From assembly GCF_033880585.1 (NCBI RefSeq), contig NZ_CP137624.1:1480001-1544000 (forward strand): a stretch of 64,000 nt of DNA. Reading direction: 5' to 3'. The translations under genes and the position numbers were made by a program. This DNA is from Lysinibacillus louembei (GTDB lineage: Bacteria > Bacillota > Bacilli > Bacillales_A > Planococcaceae). This document shows positions 41,255 through 49,414 of the stretch, one piece after another. Each line of letters begins with the position of its first letter. Positions within the stretch are counted from its first letter, which is position 1. The notes under the pieces are model-generated. The model ran no database searches. It was not told where the DNA came from and saw only the letters and a list, made by a program, of their open reading frames with translations.

Positions 41255-43348
41255 ATGGCTACTACTAATCAACAATATCGCCTTGAAAATTTGTCTTGCG
41301 CAAGCTGTGCAGCGAAATTTGAACGCAATGTCCGAGAAATTGCGACGGTTGAGGATGTACAGTTGAATTTCGGTGCAGCAAAATTAACGGTTGTAGGAGA
41401 AGCAACAGTCGAACAGCTTGAAGCGGCGGGTGCCTTTGATGGCATTAAAGTGAAATCAATCAATGATCGACGTAAAACAGCGATTCCGTTTTATAAGCGC
41501 AAGGAAAATATTTTAGCAGCTATTTCTTTGCTATTTGTCATTGCGGCAGTGCTAACAGCAAGCTTCACAGCAGAAAATAGTCTACCTGTTGTTGCTCTTT
41601 ACATAGGGGCAATAGTCGTTGGAGGCACATCCATCTTTATTACAGGCTTTAAAAACCTAATGCGCTTTGAATTTGATATGAAAACATTAATGACTATAGC
41701 GATTATTGGTGCAGCCATTATTGGTGAATGGCAGGAGGCGGCAGTTGTTGTCTTTTTATTTGCAGTGAGTGAAGCATTAGAGGCGTACTCAATGAATAAG
41801 GCGCGTCAATCAATCGAAACATTGATGGATATTGCACCACCAGTTGCCTTAATTAAACGCGCACATGGCAATCATTCACATGAAATAGAAATGCCAACAG
41901 AGGACGTGAAAATTGGCGATATCCTTATTGTAAAACCTGGACAAAAAATTGCGATGGATGGTGTTGTGATCAATGGTACATCCTCCGTCAATCAAGCATC
42001 TATTACAGGCGAATCGATTCCAGTGCATAAAGCAGTCGATGACGAAGTGTTCGCAGGCACATTAAATGAAGAAGGCGCACTTGAGGTAAAAGTAACGAAG
42101 CTCGTTCATGACACAACGATTGCGAAAATTATTCATTTAGTAGAAGAGGCACAGGCGGAAAAAGCACCATCTCAAAAATTTGTTGACCGCTTTGCTAAAT
42201 ATTATACGCCTGCTATTATCGTTGTGGCGATATTAGTCGCTGTGATTCCATCGTTAGTGACAGGACATTGGCTTGAATGGATTTATCAAGGCTTAGCAGT
42301 GCTCGTTGTCGGTTGCCCGTGTGCATTAGTTGTCTCGACGCCCGTTGCGATTGTGACAGCGATTGGCAATGCAGCAAGACATGGTGTACTGATTAAAGGT
42401 GGCGTTTATCTTGAGGCGCTAGGACATATTAATGCAGTTGCCTTCGATAAAACAGGCACATTAACAAAAGGAACACCAGAGGTCACAGCAATTATTACTG
42501 CTAATATCACAGAGCAGGAGCTACTTGCATTAGTAGGAGCTGTTGAGAAAAAGTCGCAGCATCCATTAGCGCAAGCTATTTTGAAAAAGGCTGCCAATCA
42601 GCATATTGAAATCGCCCAAGCATCAGATTTCCAATCAGTGACTGGAAAAGGAGCTTATGCAACTGTTGGTGGACAGCAAATTGCAGTAGGTAGTGTAAAA
42701 TGGATTGCTTCGATTGCTAAGGTTAACGAAGAGCTAATACAGCAAATTGATAAGCTTGCCGCTGAAGGGCAATCTGTTATTGTAGCGGCACGTAATAATG
42801 AATGCATTGGGGTATTAGCGATTGCAGACCAAATTCGTGAAGAAAGTAAAGAAGTTGTATCACAGCTTGAGCATAGTGTAATGCTAACAGGAGATGCGCC
42901 ATTAACAGCACAAGCAATTGCAAAAAATCTTGGTATTACAGATGTGCGTGCAGGCTTGTTGCCAGAGCATAAATTGCAGGCAGTGAAGGAATTACAGCAG
43001 AAGTACGGTAAAGTAGCGATGGTCGGAGATGGTGTCAATGATGCCCCAGCACTTGCGACAGCTTCTGTAGGTATTGCAATGGGCGGTGCAGGCACAGATG
43101 CGGCATTAGAAACAGCTGACATTGTATTAATGGGCGATGATTTAACAAAGCTTCCATATACAATGCGGCTAAGCAAAAGAACATTAACGATTATTAAGCA
43201 AAATATCGCATTTGCGCTTCTATTAAAACTAGTTGCTCTATTGCTCGTTATCCCAGGCTGGCTCACTTTATGGATTGCCATTTTTGCAGATATGGGTGCG
43301 ACATTGCTTGTTGTATTAAATTCTTTACGTTTATTAAATAAACAGTAA
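41255..43348 (+). CDS. cadA: Cd2+/Zn2+/Pb2+-exporting P1B-type ATPase
   Basis: A 697-residue heavy-metal ATPase. One N-terminal HMA domain with CASC (Cys15, Cys18), two transmembrane pairs, an actuator TGES loop, the intramembrane CPC motif (about 354-356), the phosphorylation motif DKTGTLT (about 397-403) and GDGVND. The CPC together with the cadC partner points to Cd/Zn/Pb rather than copper. GAGGAGG is within the cadC end. No clear terminator follows; a 275-bp AT-rich gap precedes the next gene. Confidence 0.95.
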   Translation: MATTNQQYRLENLSCASCAAKFERNVREIATVEDVQLNFGAAKLTVVGEATVEQLEAAGAFDGIKVKSINDRRKTAIPFYKRKENILAAISLLFVIAAVLTASFTAENSLPVVALYIGAIVVGGTSIFITGFKNLMRFEFDMKTLMTIAIIGAAIIGEWQEAAVVVFLFAVSEALEAYSMNKARQSIETLMDIAPPVALIKRAHGNHSHEIEMPTEDVKIGDILIVKPGQKIAMDGVVINGTSSVNQASITGESIPVHKAVDDEVFAGTLNEEGALEVKVTKLVHDTTIAKIIHLVEEAQAEKAPSQKFVDRFAKYYTPAIIVVAILVAVIPSLVTGHWLEWIYQGLAVLVVGCPCALVVSTPVAIVTAIGNAARHGVLIKGGVYLEALGHINAVAFDKTGTLTKGTPEVTAIITANITEQELLALVGAVEKKSQHPLAQAILKKAANQHIEIAQASDFQSVTGKGAYATVGGQQIAVGSVKWIASIAKVNEELIQQIDKLAAEGQSVIVAARNNECIGVLAIADQIREESKEVVSQLEHSVMLTGDAPLTAQAIAKNLGITDVRAGLLPEHKLQAVKELQQKYGKVAMVGDGVNDAPALATASVGIAMGGAGTDAALETADIVLMGDDLTKLPYTMRLSKRTLTIIKQNIAFALLLKLVALLLVIPGWLTLWIAIFADMGATLLVVLNSLRLLNKQ

Positions 43349-43623
43349 AACACAATTTTCAAACATCTTTATCATTTTCCTAAAATATTAAAATATTTGT
43401 TAATATGAAAATCAGTTTATGTGATTAAATTGGCATAAATACTAGGAAATATGAGGAATATTTGCTTTTTTACTTGAAATACAATCGTAAACAAGTTATT
43501 TGCAACATAATATATAATGTTATATGATAAGGGGACAAATTTAATGATGTACTAGCACAAAACTTTTGGTGAAAAGGGAGTATGACAAATCTTCGTAGTA
43601 CATGAATGATTGAGGCGATGTAA

Positions 43624-43908
43624 TTGACACCACCATTTTTAATGAATGTTACTGAAGAAATTGTCCGTGGACTTGTTCGGTTTTTACTTTATGGAGTAGA
43701 GTACCAAACGTTTTGTCATTGTGAGCAATGTGAGATGAATATTATAGCGGAGGCATTAAATAGCTTGCCACCAAAATATGTTGCATCGGATGCTGCACGA
43801 CAAGAAGCTTTTAAAGTTTTAAATACACCACAAAACATTGAAGCGATTAATAAAGAAATCATTCATGCCATTTATAAAGTAGGGCAAGGTTTAGGGCATG
43901 GTGAATAG
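43624..43908 (+). CDS. ComFB-domain protein
   Basis: A 94-residue protein of the late-competence ComFB family: NVTEEIVRGLV, the cysteine cluster FCHCEQCEMNI, and ALNSLPPKYV are the conserved blocks. In B. subtilis ComFB lies between comFA and comFC, but here it is on its own between cadA and an unknown gene. Recent work links ComFB-like proteins to cyclic di-nucleotide binding in cyanobacteria. The start is TTG 43624 with GAGGCG upstream; ATG 43642 lacks a ribosome site. The gap before it (43349-43623) has very short start-stop pairs but no further gene. Confidence 0.75.
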   Translation: MTPPFLMNVTEEIVRGLVRFLLYGVEYQTFCHCEQCEMNIIAEALNSLPPKYVASDAARQEAFKVLNTPQNIEAINKEIIHAIYKVGQGLGHGE

Positions 43909-43910
43909 TG

Positions 43911-43954
43911 AAAGCAGCCTACAACTGTTGAATAACAAGTTGTAGGCTGCTTTA
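43911..43954. terminator. Bidirectional terminator
   Basis: A 16-bp stem AAAGCAGCCTACAACT with its complement at 43938-43953, followed by TTTATT; shared by the ComFB gene and the convergent unknown gene. Confidence 0.85.
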
Positions 43955-43981
43955 TTTAATGAGCGAATTGAGGTTTAGTTT

Positions 43982-44740
43982 TTAAGTAATCGAGGCTAAA
44001 TAATAATTGTATTTAGTAAAATCGATTTGGTGGTTAATTTTACTTTGGAAAAAATCTTTATTGTCCATTGTAATCGGAAAGACACCTGTTACAGGATGGA
44101 TAGCTGAAAGACCTAATAAATCTCGATATTCCTCTAATGGAATAGGTAGTAAACTTTCTTCTCCTAAAATGATAGAGTATTCATCCTCTTTATCTGACCA
44201 ACTGACAAACCTCATTATATCTTTCTCTTCTACATAGAAGGGAGAAATCATATCTTCGACAAATAAATTATGTGCTCTAGCAAATTGTAAAGGTTCCTCA
44301 TGATAGCTATTAGAGCCGATAAACATATAGTAATCATCCCCAAAATGGATAAAGAAGTCTTCTGTAATAAAGTTACAATGAATGTAGTCTCGCAATGTCA
44401 TTTTAGCCAAGAGTGGAACTTGTGAAGCAGGTACTTCGCAATCATCTTGTAACGGAAGTGCCTCTATATCTTTGTCATATAAGATAGAATTTTTATTCTT
44501 ATCAATGTGAGTTACTTTAAGTATCCGCACAAAATCAATCTGATTCGCTTCTAAAAATTTCATGACTGTATCGACATAGGCAGTTTCTATTTTTAAATAA
44601 TCCTCAAGTGTGACTGATTTACCGATATCAAAAGAGCTTATCCATTCCTCTTTCATATAAGCACCGTACTCATTACGATAGGCTGGGTTATATTTTGTAA
44701 TGCGCCATTGATATTTTATGATTATTCCTCCTTCTATCAT
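43982..44740 (-). CDS. Unknown 252-residue protein with doubtful start codon
   Basis: I do not recognise a named family. The protein has an N-terminal YQWRITKYNP motif seen in uncharacterised Bacillales proteins, is rich in acidic and aromatic residues and has no signal peptide or transmembrane helix. The only canonical start is ATG 44740, but the strong ribosome site GAAGGAGG lies inside codons 3-5. Eight or so bases after it, in frame, are ATC (44722) and ATA (44719), so initiation at a non-standard codon just before KYQWRITKYNP is possible. AT-rich codon use. Confidence 0.6.
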   Translation of the reverse strand: MIEGGIIIKYQWRITKYNPAYRNEYGAYMKEEWISSFDIGKSVTLEDYLKIETAYVDTVMKFLEANQIDFVRILKVTHIDKNKNSILYDKDIEALPLQDDCEVPASQVPLLAKMTLRDYIHCNFITEDFFIHFGDDYYMFIGSNSYHEEPLQFARAHNLFVEDMISPFYVEEKDIMRFVSWSDKEDEYSIILGEESLLPIPLEEYRDLLGLSAIHPVTGVFPITMDNKDFFQSKINHQIDFTKYNYYLASIT

Positions 44741-44915
44741 TTCTTTTATATGGAAATTTATCTAAGGAAATTCTAGTATGGATTTATTTGATTTGCAAAT
44801 AGATAAAATGAAAGGTATTTACTTTTCTCATGTCTCCTTATTGTTTTCAGTTATCTTTCCGCCTAAATATGTAGTAAAATTAAGATAGTTAAATGAAAGA
44901 GAGGGGTTTTCGGAT

Positions 44916-45335
44916 ATGCCAACACCAAGTATGGAGGATCATATCGAGCAAATTTATTTATTAATTGACAATAAAGGGTATGCACGAGTGTCCGACATCG
45001 CAGAAGCATTATCTGTTCTACCTTCGTCTGTTACAAAAATGGTTCAGAAGTTAGATAAGGACGGCTACTTAGTATACGAAAAATATAGAGGTTTAACACT
45101 CACGCCAAAAGGGGAAAAATTAGGAAAGCGGCTTGTGCAAAGACACGATTTACTAGAGCAGTTTTTGCGTATTATTGGTGTAGATGAAGAACGTATCTAT
45201 GAAGACGTTGAAGGAATTGAGCACCATTTAAGCTGGAATGCAATTGATCGAATTGCTGATTTAGTACAGCTAATGGAAGAGGACAAGGACTTTGTAACGA
45301 AATTGGATGCTATGAAGGCACAGCAAAATATATAA
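44916..45335 (+). CDS. mntR: Manganese-sensing transcriptional regulator MntR
   Basis: A 139-residue DtxR-family repressor. All Mn2+ ligands of B. subtilis MntR are present at the same positions: Asp8, Glu11, His77, Glu99, Glu102 and His103. The DNA-binding segment [30 protein letters not shown] is almost identical. It controls Mn uptake and efflux genes; a possible target in this window is zupT. GAGAGGGG precedes the ATG. It is followed by cvfB 25 bp later. Confidence 0.95.
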   Translation: MPTPSMEDHIEQIYLLIDNKGYARVSDIAEALSVLPSSVTKMVQKLDKDGYLVYEKYRGLTLTPKGEKLGKRLVQRHDLLEQFLRIIGVDEERIYEDVEGIEHHLSWNAIDRIADLVQLMEEDKDFVTKLDAMKAQQNI

Positions 45336-45359
45336 GCAATAGAAAGGAATTTGCAAAAG

Positions 45360-46214
45360 ATGAATGAATTACGCTCAGGGCAAGTTGTAGAATTAACAGT
45401 ATTGGAACAACAAAGCTCGCGCTATATGTTAACAAATGGCGATGTGGAAGTCCCATTAAACATGTCGGAGGTTGTGGAGGAGGTTGCGATTGGTGATCGA
45501 TTGACAGTCTTTTTATATGCAGACCGTCGAGGTGATTTGCAAGCAACGACTGCCTTGCCAACAATTTTAGAAGGGCAATATGATTGGGCGCGCGTTTTGA
45601 AAGTAACACGTGAAGGTGCAATTGTTGATATTGGTACATCACGTGAAGTTATTGTCAAAGCAGAGGATTTACCTGCATTGCAGGAGCTTTGGCCACAGCC
45701 AGGTGACCACTTATTTATGACATTGCGCACAGACCGCAGTGGCGATTTATTCGGTCGTTTAGCAACAGAAGAGAAAGTAAATGAATTATATGAAGGTGCC
45801 TTGGAGGATATGTACAATCAAAATATCCTTGCACGCCCGTATCGCTTGCTACCTGTAGGCTCATTTTTAATTGGTGTTGATACACCATACCGTATTTTTG
45901 TGCATGAATCTGAAATGAAGGCAGAGCCACGTTTAGGACAAGATGTACAAGTTCGTATTATCGATGTGAAGGATGATGGCTCATTAAATGGATCGATGTT
46001 ACCTCGTAAGCATGAGCGCTTAGGTGATGATGCTGAAAAAATTTACGCATATTTAGAAAGCGTTGGCGGTAAAATGCCGTTTGGTGATAAATCGACGCCA
46101 GAGGAAATTCAAGAGATGTTTGATATGAGTAAAGGTGCTTTTAAACGTGCGCTAGGCTCGTTAATGAAGGCGCGTAAAATTAAGCAGCAAGATGGTTGGA
46201 CAGAGCTTGTGTAA
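45360..46214 (+). CDS. cvfB: S1-domain RNA-binding protein CvfB (YitL)
   Basis: A 284-residue protein made of three S1-like OB domains and a C-terminal winged helix (GKMPFGDKSTPEEIQEMFDMSKGAFKRALGSLMKARKI), the CvfB architecture. In Staphylococcus CvfB binds RNA and affects virulence-gene expression; in Bacillus the orthologue is YitL. ATG 45360 is chosen over TTG 45351, which sits only 2-3 nt after the AGAAAGGAA ribosome site. It may be co-transcribed with mntR. Confidence 0.85.
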   Translation: MNELRSGQVVELTVLEQQSSRYMLTNGDVEVPLNMSEVVEEVAIGDRLTVFLYADRRGDLQATTALPTILEGQYDWARVLKVTREGAIVDIGTSREVIVKAEDLPALQELWPQPGDHLFMTLRTDRSGDLFGRLATEEKVNELYEGALEDMYNQNILARPYRLLPVGSFLIGVDTPYRIFVHESEMKAEPRLGQDVQVRIIDVKDDGSLNGSMLPRKHERLGDDAEKIYAYLESVGGKMPFGDKSTPEEIQEMFDMSKGAFKRALGSLMKARKIKQQDGWTELV

Positions 46215-46312
46215 GCTATCTGCAACCTTTTACTTTTAAACACGTACTAATAAACAAAGGTATGACGTATCTTAATACGTACAACCAGTGAAGTGTTTGA
46301 GGGGAGAATAAT

Positions 46313-47215
46313 ATGAAACAAAAATGGATGTTAAAACTTATTATAACAGTGTTGGCTTTAACAGTATTTGCGCCGTTTGCAAATGCCGCAACACAAAAGC
46401 CAATCAATGAGAAGCTTGGTGTACCAATTGTCGTGTACGGTGCTAATCTATCAGAGGCAGAAAAGGAAACAGTAAAAACGGCACTACGTGTAAACGAAGA
46501 GCCAGAAATTGATGAAGTGACGGTGTCTGGTGAGGATTTAGTACAATATATTAAAAATAGCAACGCTAGCTCTCGCATGTATTCTTCTGCGAAAATTACG
46601 CGTCAGGAAGAGGGCAAAGGGCTTACTATTAGCATTGTAACACCTGAAAATATTACAGAGGTTACAGCGGAAATATACGCAAATGCGATGGTGACAGCTG
46701 GGATTGAGGATGCAATCGTAGAAATTGCAGCACCGAAGCCAGTAACAGGTCATTCAGCATTAGTTGGTATTTATAAGGCATATGAAGTGAAAACAGGTGA
46801 AAAGCTTGATATTGAACGTACAGATGTAGCGAATGAAGAATTGAATGTAGCGACATCCATTGCAGATAGTGCAGGGATTTCAGATGAACGTATTGCAGAG
46901 CTTTTAACAGAGATTAAAAAAGTGATTGCAGAGCAAAAGCCTGTAACACGTGAGGAAGTTGAAAAAATCGTCTCGGATCAATTATCGCGTCTACAAATTA
47001 ATTTAAGCGAAACAGACCGTCAGCTATTAGTTGATTTAATGGATCGCATTCGTAGCTTAGATATTGATTTTTCCAAGCTATCATCACAGCTAACAGACTT
47101 AAGTAAAACGATTGAAGAAAAGTTTGCACCCATTTTACAAGATGAAGGCTTTTGGAATGGTGTCAAAAACTTCTTTAATAAATTAATAGAAACGATTTCT
47201 TCATGGTTTAAATAA
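46313..47215 (+). CDS. DUF1002 secreted protein (YpuA-like)
   Basis: A 300-residue exported protein. Signal peptide 1-25 ends in ANA; the DUF1002 region follows with PIVVYGANLSEAE, MYSSAKITRQEEGKGLTISIVTPENIT and MVTAGIEDAIVEIAAPKPVTGHSALVGIYKAYE, and the C-terminal half is helical, ending in an amphipathic FWNGVKNFFNKLIETISSWF. B. subtilis YpuA is the nearest named relative; its role at the cell envelope is unknown. GAGGGGAG precedes the ATG. Confidence 0.8.
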   Translation: MKQKWMLKLIITVLALTVFAPFANAATQKPINEKLGVPIVVYGANLSEAEKETVKTALRVNEEPEIDEVTVSGEDLVQYIKNSNASSRMYSSAKITRQEEGKGLTISIVTPENITEVTAEIYANAMVTAGIEDAIVEIAAPKPVTGHSALVGIYKAYEVKTGEKLDIERTDVANEELNVATSIADSAGISDERIAELLTEIKKVIAEQKPVTREEVEKIVSDQLSRLQINLSETDRQLLVDLMDRIRSLDIDFSKLSSQLTDLSKTIEEKFAPILQDEGFWNGVKNFFNKLIETISSWFK

Positions 47216-47234
47216 CATAAAGGGGATGGATACG

Positions 47235-47513
47235 ATGGAATTTACATTAGTACAAAATGGCGGCGCATTTGCTTATGAATATGAGCAAAATGGGGAGCGT
47301 TTAGCTGAAATTACGTGGACTGAGAAGGACAGCGTCATGCATATGGATCATACTTACGTGTCTGATCAGCTGCGTGGACAAGGGGTAGCCAAAAAATTAT
47401 TGGATGCAGCAGCAGACTATGCGCGTACGAACAATTTAAAAATGCATGCGATTTGTTCATACGTCGTTTCTTCTTTTGAAAAAAGCGATGCCTATGACGA
47501 TGTGAAAGCATAA
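47235..47513 (+). CDS. Small GNAT N-acetyltransferase (YjdJ/COG2388 type)
   Basis: A 92-residue minimal acetyltransferase: MDHTYVSDQLRGQGVAKKLLDAAADYAR carries the acetyl-CoA-binding R-G-x-G-V-A loop, and a CSYV motif near the end contains the conserved cysteine of this subgroup. The enzyme lacks the N-terminal GNAT strands, as usual for this group. AAAGGGG is 9 nt before ATG 47235 and directly abuts ATG 47226, so the former is the start. The substrate is unknown. Confidence 0.8.
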   Translation: MEFTLVQNGGAFAYEYEQNGERLAEITWTEKDSVMHMDHTYVSDQLRGQGVAKKLLDAAADYARTNNLKMHAICSYVVSSFEKSDAYDDVKA

Positions 47514-47520
47514 TAATGTA

Positions 47521-47555
47521 AAAGAGCTTAGTAGCACTACTAGGCTCTTTTTTTC
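47521..47555 (+). terminator. Terminator after the small GNAT gene
   Basis: AAAGAGC-TTAGTAG pairs with CTACTA-GGCTCTTT, followed by seven T residues. Confidence 0.8.
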
Positions 47556-47575
47556 TAATGGTGAGGAGGTAAAAT

Positions 47576-47995
47576 ATGAAAAATTCAATTTTACTATCGC
47601 TCTGTATCTTATTGATCGTAGGCTGTCAAAATACAAATAACATTACTAAACCATCTGCCTCTATACCAAAAGATGCAATTATCGTAAGACAAGAGATTGA
47701 AAATATAGAACGATTTCAGCAATTTCTAAATAATATTGCAGAAAGCAAAGAGGATAGAGTAACAATCGTTCAATATACAATAGAGGGTGACCCTATATTA
47801 GATACATTGGAATATGTAGGAGAAGTTCTTAAATATTCACATGATACAAGGCAGGATGAATATGGTGAAAAGACAGTGACAGCAGCTACATGTACAACTA
47901 TTTCAGTAAAAGAAGATAATGAAGGGGCAACTTATACAGTTCAAGGCTGTAACAATCAAAATATCAATACAACAATTTTAGTAATACCAAAATGA
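47576..47995 (+). CDS. DUF4362-like small lipoprotein
   Basis: A 139-residue lipoprotein with lipobox LIVGC (Cys17). The mature part contains FQQFLNNIAESKEDRVTIVQYTIEGDPILDTLEY, characteristic of DUF4362 proteins in Bacillales, and a possible disulphide pair (TCTT and GCNNQN). No function is established. GAGGAGG precedes the ATG. Single gene between two terminators. Confidence 0.7.
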   Translation: MKNSILLSLCILLIVGCQNTNNITKPSASIPKDAIIVRQEIENIERFQQFLNNIAESKEDRVTIVQYTIEGDPILDTLEYVGEVLKYSHDTRQDEYGEKTVTAATCTTISVKEDNEGATYTVQGCNNQNINTTILVIPK

Positions 47996-47999
47996 TAAA

Positions 48000-48036
48000 A
48001 AGGGGCGTCCGAAAAGTCATTTTGGGATGCCCCCTT
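48000..48036 (+). terminator. Terminator after the DUF4362 gene
   Basis: AGGGGCGTCC and GGGATGCCCCC make an imperfect stem with wobble pairs around GAAAAGTCATTTT, then TTT. The loop sequence recurs in the terminator at 58710-58749. Confidence 0.6.
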
Positions 48037-48154
48037 TGCGACGAGGATGGTGACAATTTGCTCCTGCGGTTACTCGTCGCAGTTAAAACCATTTGCTCCT
48101 GCGGTTACTCGTCGCAGCAAAGCTCTATTGTGACCACCGCAGGAGCACAATTTT
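48035..48154. repeat. Structured intergenic repeat block
   Basis: A 27-bp direct repeat beginning ATTTGCTCCTGCGG and ending CTCGTCGCAG occurs at 48056-48082 and 48091-48117. TGCGACGAG upstream (48037-48045) and CCGCAGGAGC downstream (48137-48146) are inverted copies of its two halves, so the block can fold into alternative hairpins. No coding sequence is seen in it. Confidence 0.75.
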
Positions 48155-48173
48155 AATCAAAAATTGACTATAT

Positions 48174-48218
48174 AAAAAAGCGGAGCCATCCAGAAAGTTC
48201 ACTTTCTGGACGGCCCCT
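48174..48218 (-). terminator. Terminator downstream of the 33-residue peptide gene
   Basis: On the minus strand GGGGCCGTCCAGAAAGT pairs with ACTTTCTGGATGGCTCC around a short loop, followed by GC and T6. It lies 20 bp past the small gene's stop, which supports that gene being real. Confidence 0.8.
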
Positions 48219-48237
48219 CATCTATATGCTATTGAAA

Positions 48238-48339
48238 TTACATGACAAAGAAGTATACGAGCGATGTTAGCACGCCTGCCGCTCCTAGTATTGATAATAC
48301 TTCTTGTCCGCCGAACTGTACGTCTTGAAATTTAAACAT
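48238..48339 (-). CDS. Small 33-residue membrane peptide
   Basis: This short reading frame encodes a hydrophilic start (MFKFQDVQFGGQEV) followed by one hydrophobic helix of about 19 residues (LSILGAAGVLTSLVYFFVM) that runs to the C-terminus. AAAGGGG lies 8 nt before the ATG at 48339; an ATG two codons earlier (48345) is too close to that site. A strong minus-strand terminator follows. I recognise no family. Ribosome site, helix and terminator together make it a credible small membrane protein. Confidence 0.6.
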   Translation of the reverse strand: MFKFQDVQFGGQEVLSILGAAGVLTSLVYFFVM

Positions 48340-48432
48340 TTCCATCGCCCCTTTCTGTTGATATTATATAAATACCCGAAGCTGTATGATTATAAACATC
48401 TAAAAAATAAAATAAAAAGGAGTTACATACTT

Positions 48433-48891
48433 ATGGCTTGGATAGTGAAAAATTTCCACGAATTAACGACAGCGGAGCTCTATCAAATCATTCAACATCG
48501 TGTGAATATATTTATTGTAGAGCAGCAATCTATTTATGAGGACTTAGATGATCATGATCAAAATAGTTTACATATCATTTATCAGGAGAAGGGAAGAATT
48601 GTTGCCTATGCACGTCTACTTCCACCTGGTGAGAAATATGAGGAAGTGTCATTTGGACGTGTGGTTGTGGCAAGGGAGAAGCGTGGCACAGGTTTAGGGA
48701 AAGAATTAGTTGCGTTCACAATGCAGCAAGCAAAAGGACGCTGGACAACGACAAATATATTTATTGAAGCGCAAAATTACTTGAAAAGATTTTATGAGGA
48801 ATTCGGATTTGTAGCGACTTCTGAGCCTTATGAGTTGGATAATGTGCCACATATCGACATGCTTTATCTTAATTCAATAGAAAACAACTAG
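48433..48891 (+). CDS. ElaA-like GNAT N-acetyltransferase
   Basis: A 152-residue GNAT protein. The start MAWIVKNFHELTTAELYQIIQHRVNIFIVEQQSIYEDLDDHDQ is the hallmark of ElaA-type acetyltransferases, and the CoA loop is VVVAREKRGTGLGKELV, followed by EAQNYLKRFYEEFGF. AAGGAG lies 9-10 nt before ATG 48433; a longer in-frame reading from 48304 overlaps the minus-strand small gene and is rejected. The substrate is unknown. Confidence 0.8.
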   Translation: MAWIVKNFHELTTAELYQIIQHRVNIFIVEQQSIYEDLDDHDQNSLHIIYQEKGRIVAYARLLPPGEKYEEVSFGRVVVAREKRGTGLGKELVAFTMQQAKGRWTTTNIFIEAQNYLKRFYEEFGFVATSEPYELDNVPHIDMLYLNSIENN

Positions 48892-48988
48892 CTCGATAAG
48901 ATAATGGGATGAATGCTTTATTTGCTGTCATTCAATGACAGGACATAGATTTACTGAATCAAGATAAAGTATTGATACAGCACAAAAT

Positions 48989-49014
48989 GTTTAAAGCCCT
49001 GAAAGTCAGGGTAT
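48989..49014 (+). promoter_or_regulatory. SigB-type general-stress promoter with internal dyad
   Basis: GTTTAA (48989-48994), 14 bp, GGGTAT (49009-49014) matches the SigB consensus. The spacer and -10 contain the palindrome CCCTGAAAGTCAGGG (48997-49011). It lies about 40 bp before the YtxH-like gene. Confidence 0.75.
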
Positions 49015-49054
49015 AACTTCCATATAACGTGAATAATAATGGAGGGAATCAATC

Positions 49055-49357
49055 ATGGCAAAATTTAAAGGAAAAGGCGTTGTTATTGCAGGTTTAGTTG
49101 CAGGCGCAGCGAGCTATTTAAGTAAGAAAGACAACAGGGATAAAGTCATGGGCTATTTTAATGACGTAAAAGCAAAAGCGACAGAGATGATGGATTCGGC
49201 TAAGGGAAATTATGAAGAGGAAACACCGCTGCAAGATATAGCAGAAACACCTGCAAGTGCAAATACGACAGAAATTCGCGAAAACAATATGATTGCAGAG
49301 GGTGCACAAACATCGGTGCAATATTATAACGAAAATGAACAAGAAGAATTAACGTAA
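49055..49357 (+). CDS. YtxH-like general stress protein
   Basis: A 100-residue protein with an N-terminal Gly/Ala hydrophobic stretch (GVVIAGLVAGAASYLS), a KKDNRDKVMGYFNDVKAKATEMM amphipathic helix and an acidic low-complexity tail. This resembles the YtxH family of SigB-induced small proteins. GGAGGGA precedes the ATG, and a SigB-type promoter lies upstream, which agrees with a stress role. The molecular function is unknown. Confidence 0.65.
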   Translation: MAKFKGKGVVIAGLVAGAASYLSKKDNRDKVMGYFNDVKAKATEMMDSAKGNYEEETPLQDIAETPASANTTEIRENNMIAEGAQTSVQYYNENEQEELT

Positions 49358-49358
49358 A

Positions 49359-49408
49359 AAATAAGGCTGTTGGACAAGCGAATATTTGTCCAACAGCCTT
49401 ATTTCATA
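49359..49408. terminator. Bidirectional terminator
   Basis: AAATAAGGCTGTTGGACAA has a perfect complement at about 49386-49404, with A/T runs on both sides; shared by the YtxH-like gene and the convergent MFS gene. Confidence 0.9.
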
Positions 49409-49414
49409 TTTAAA

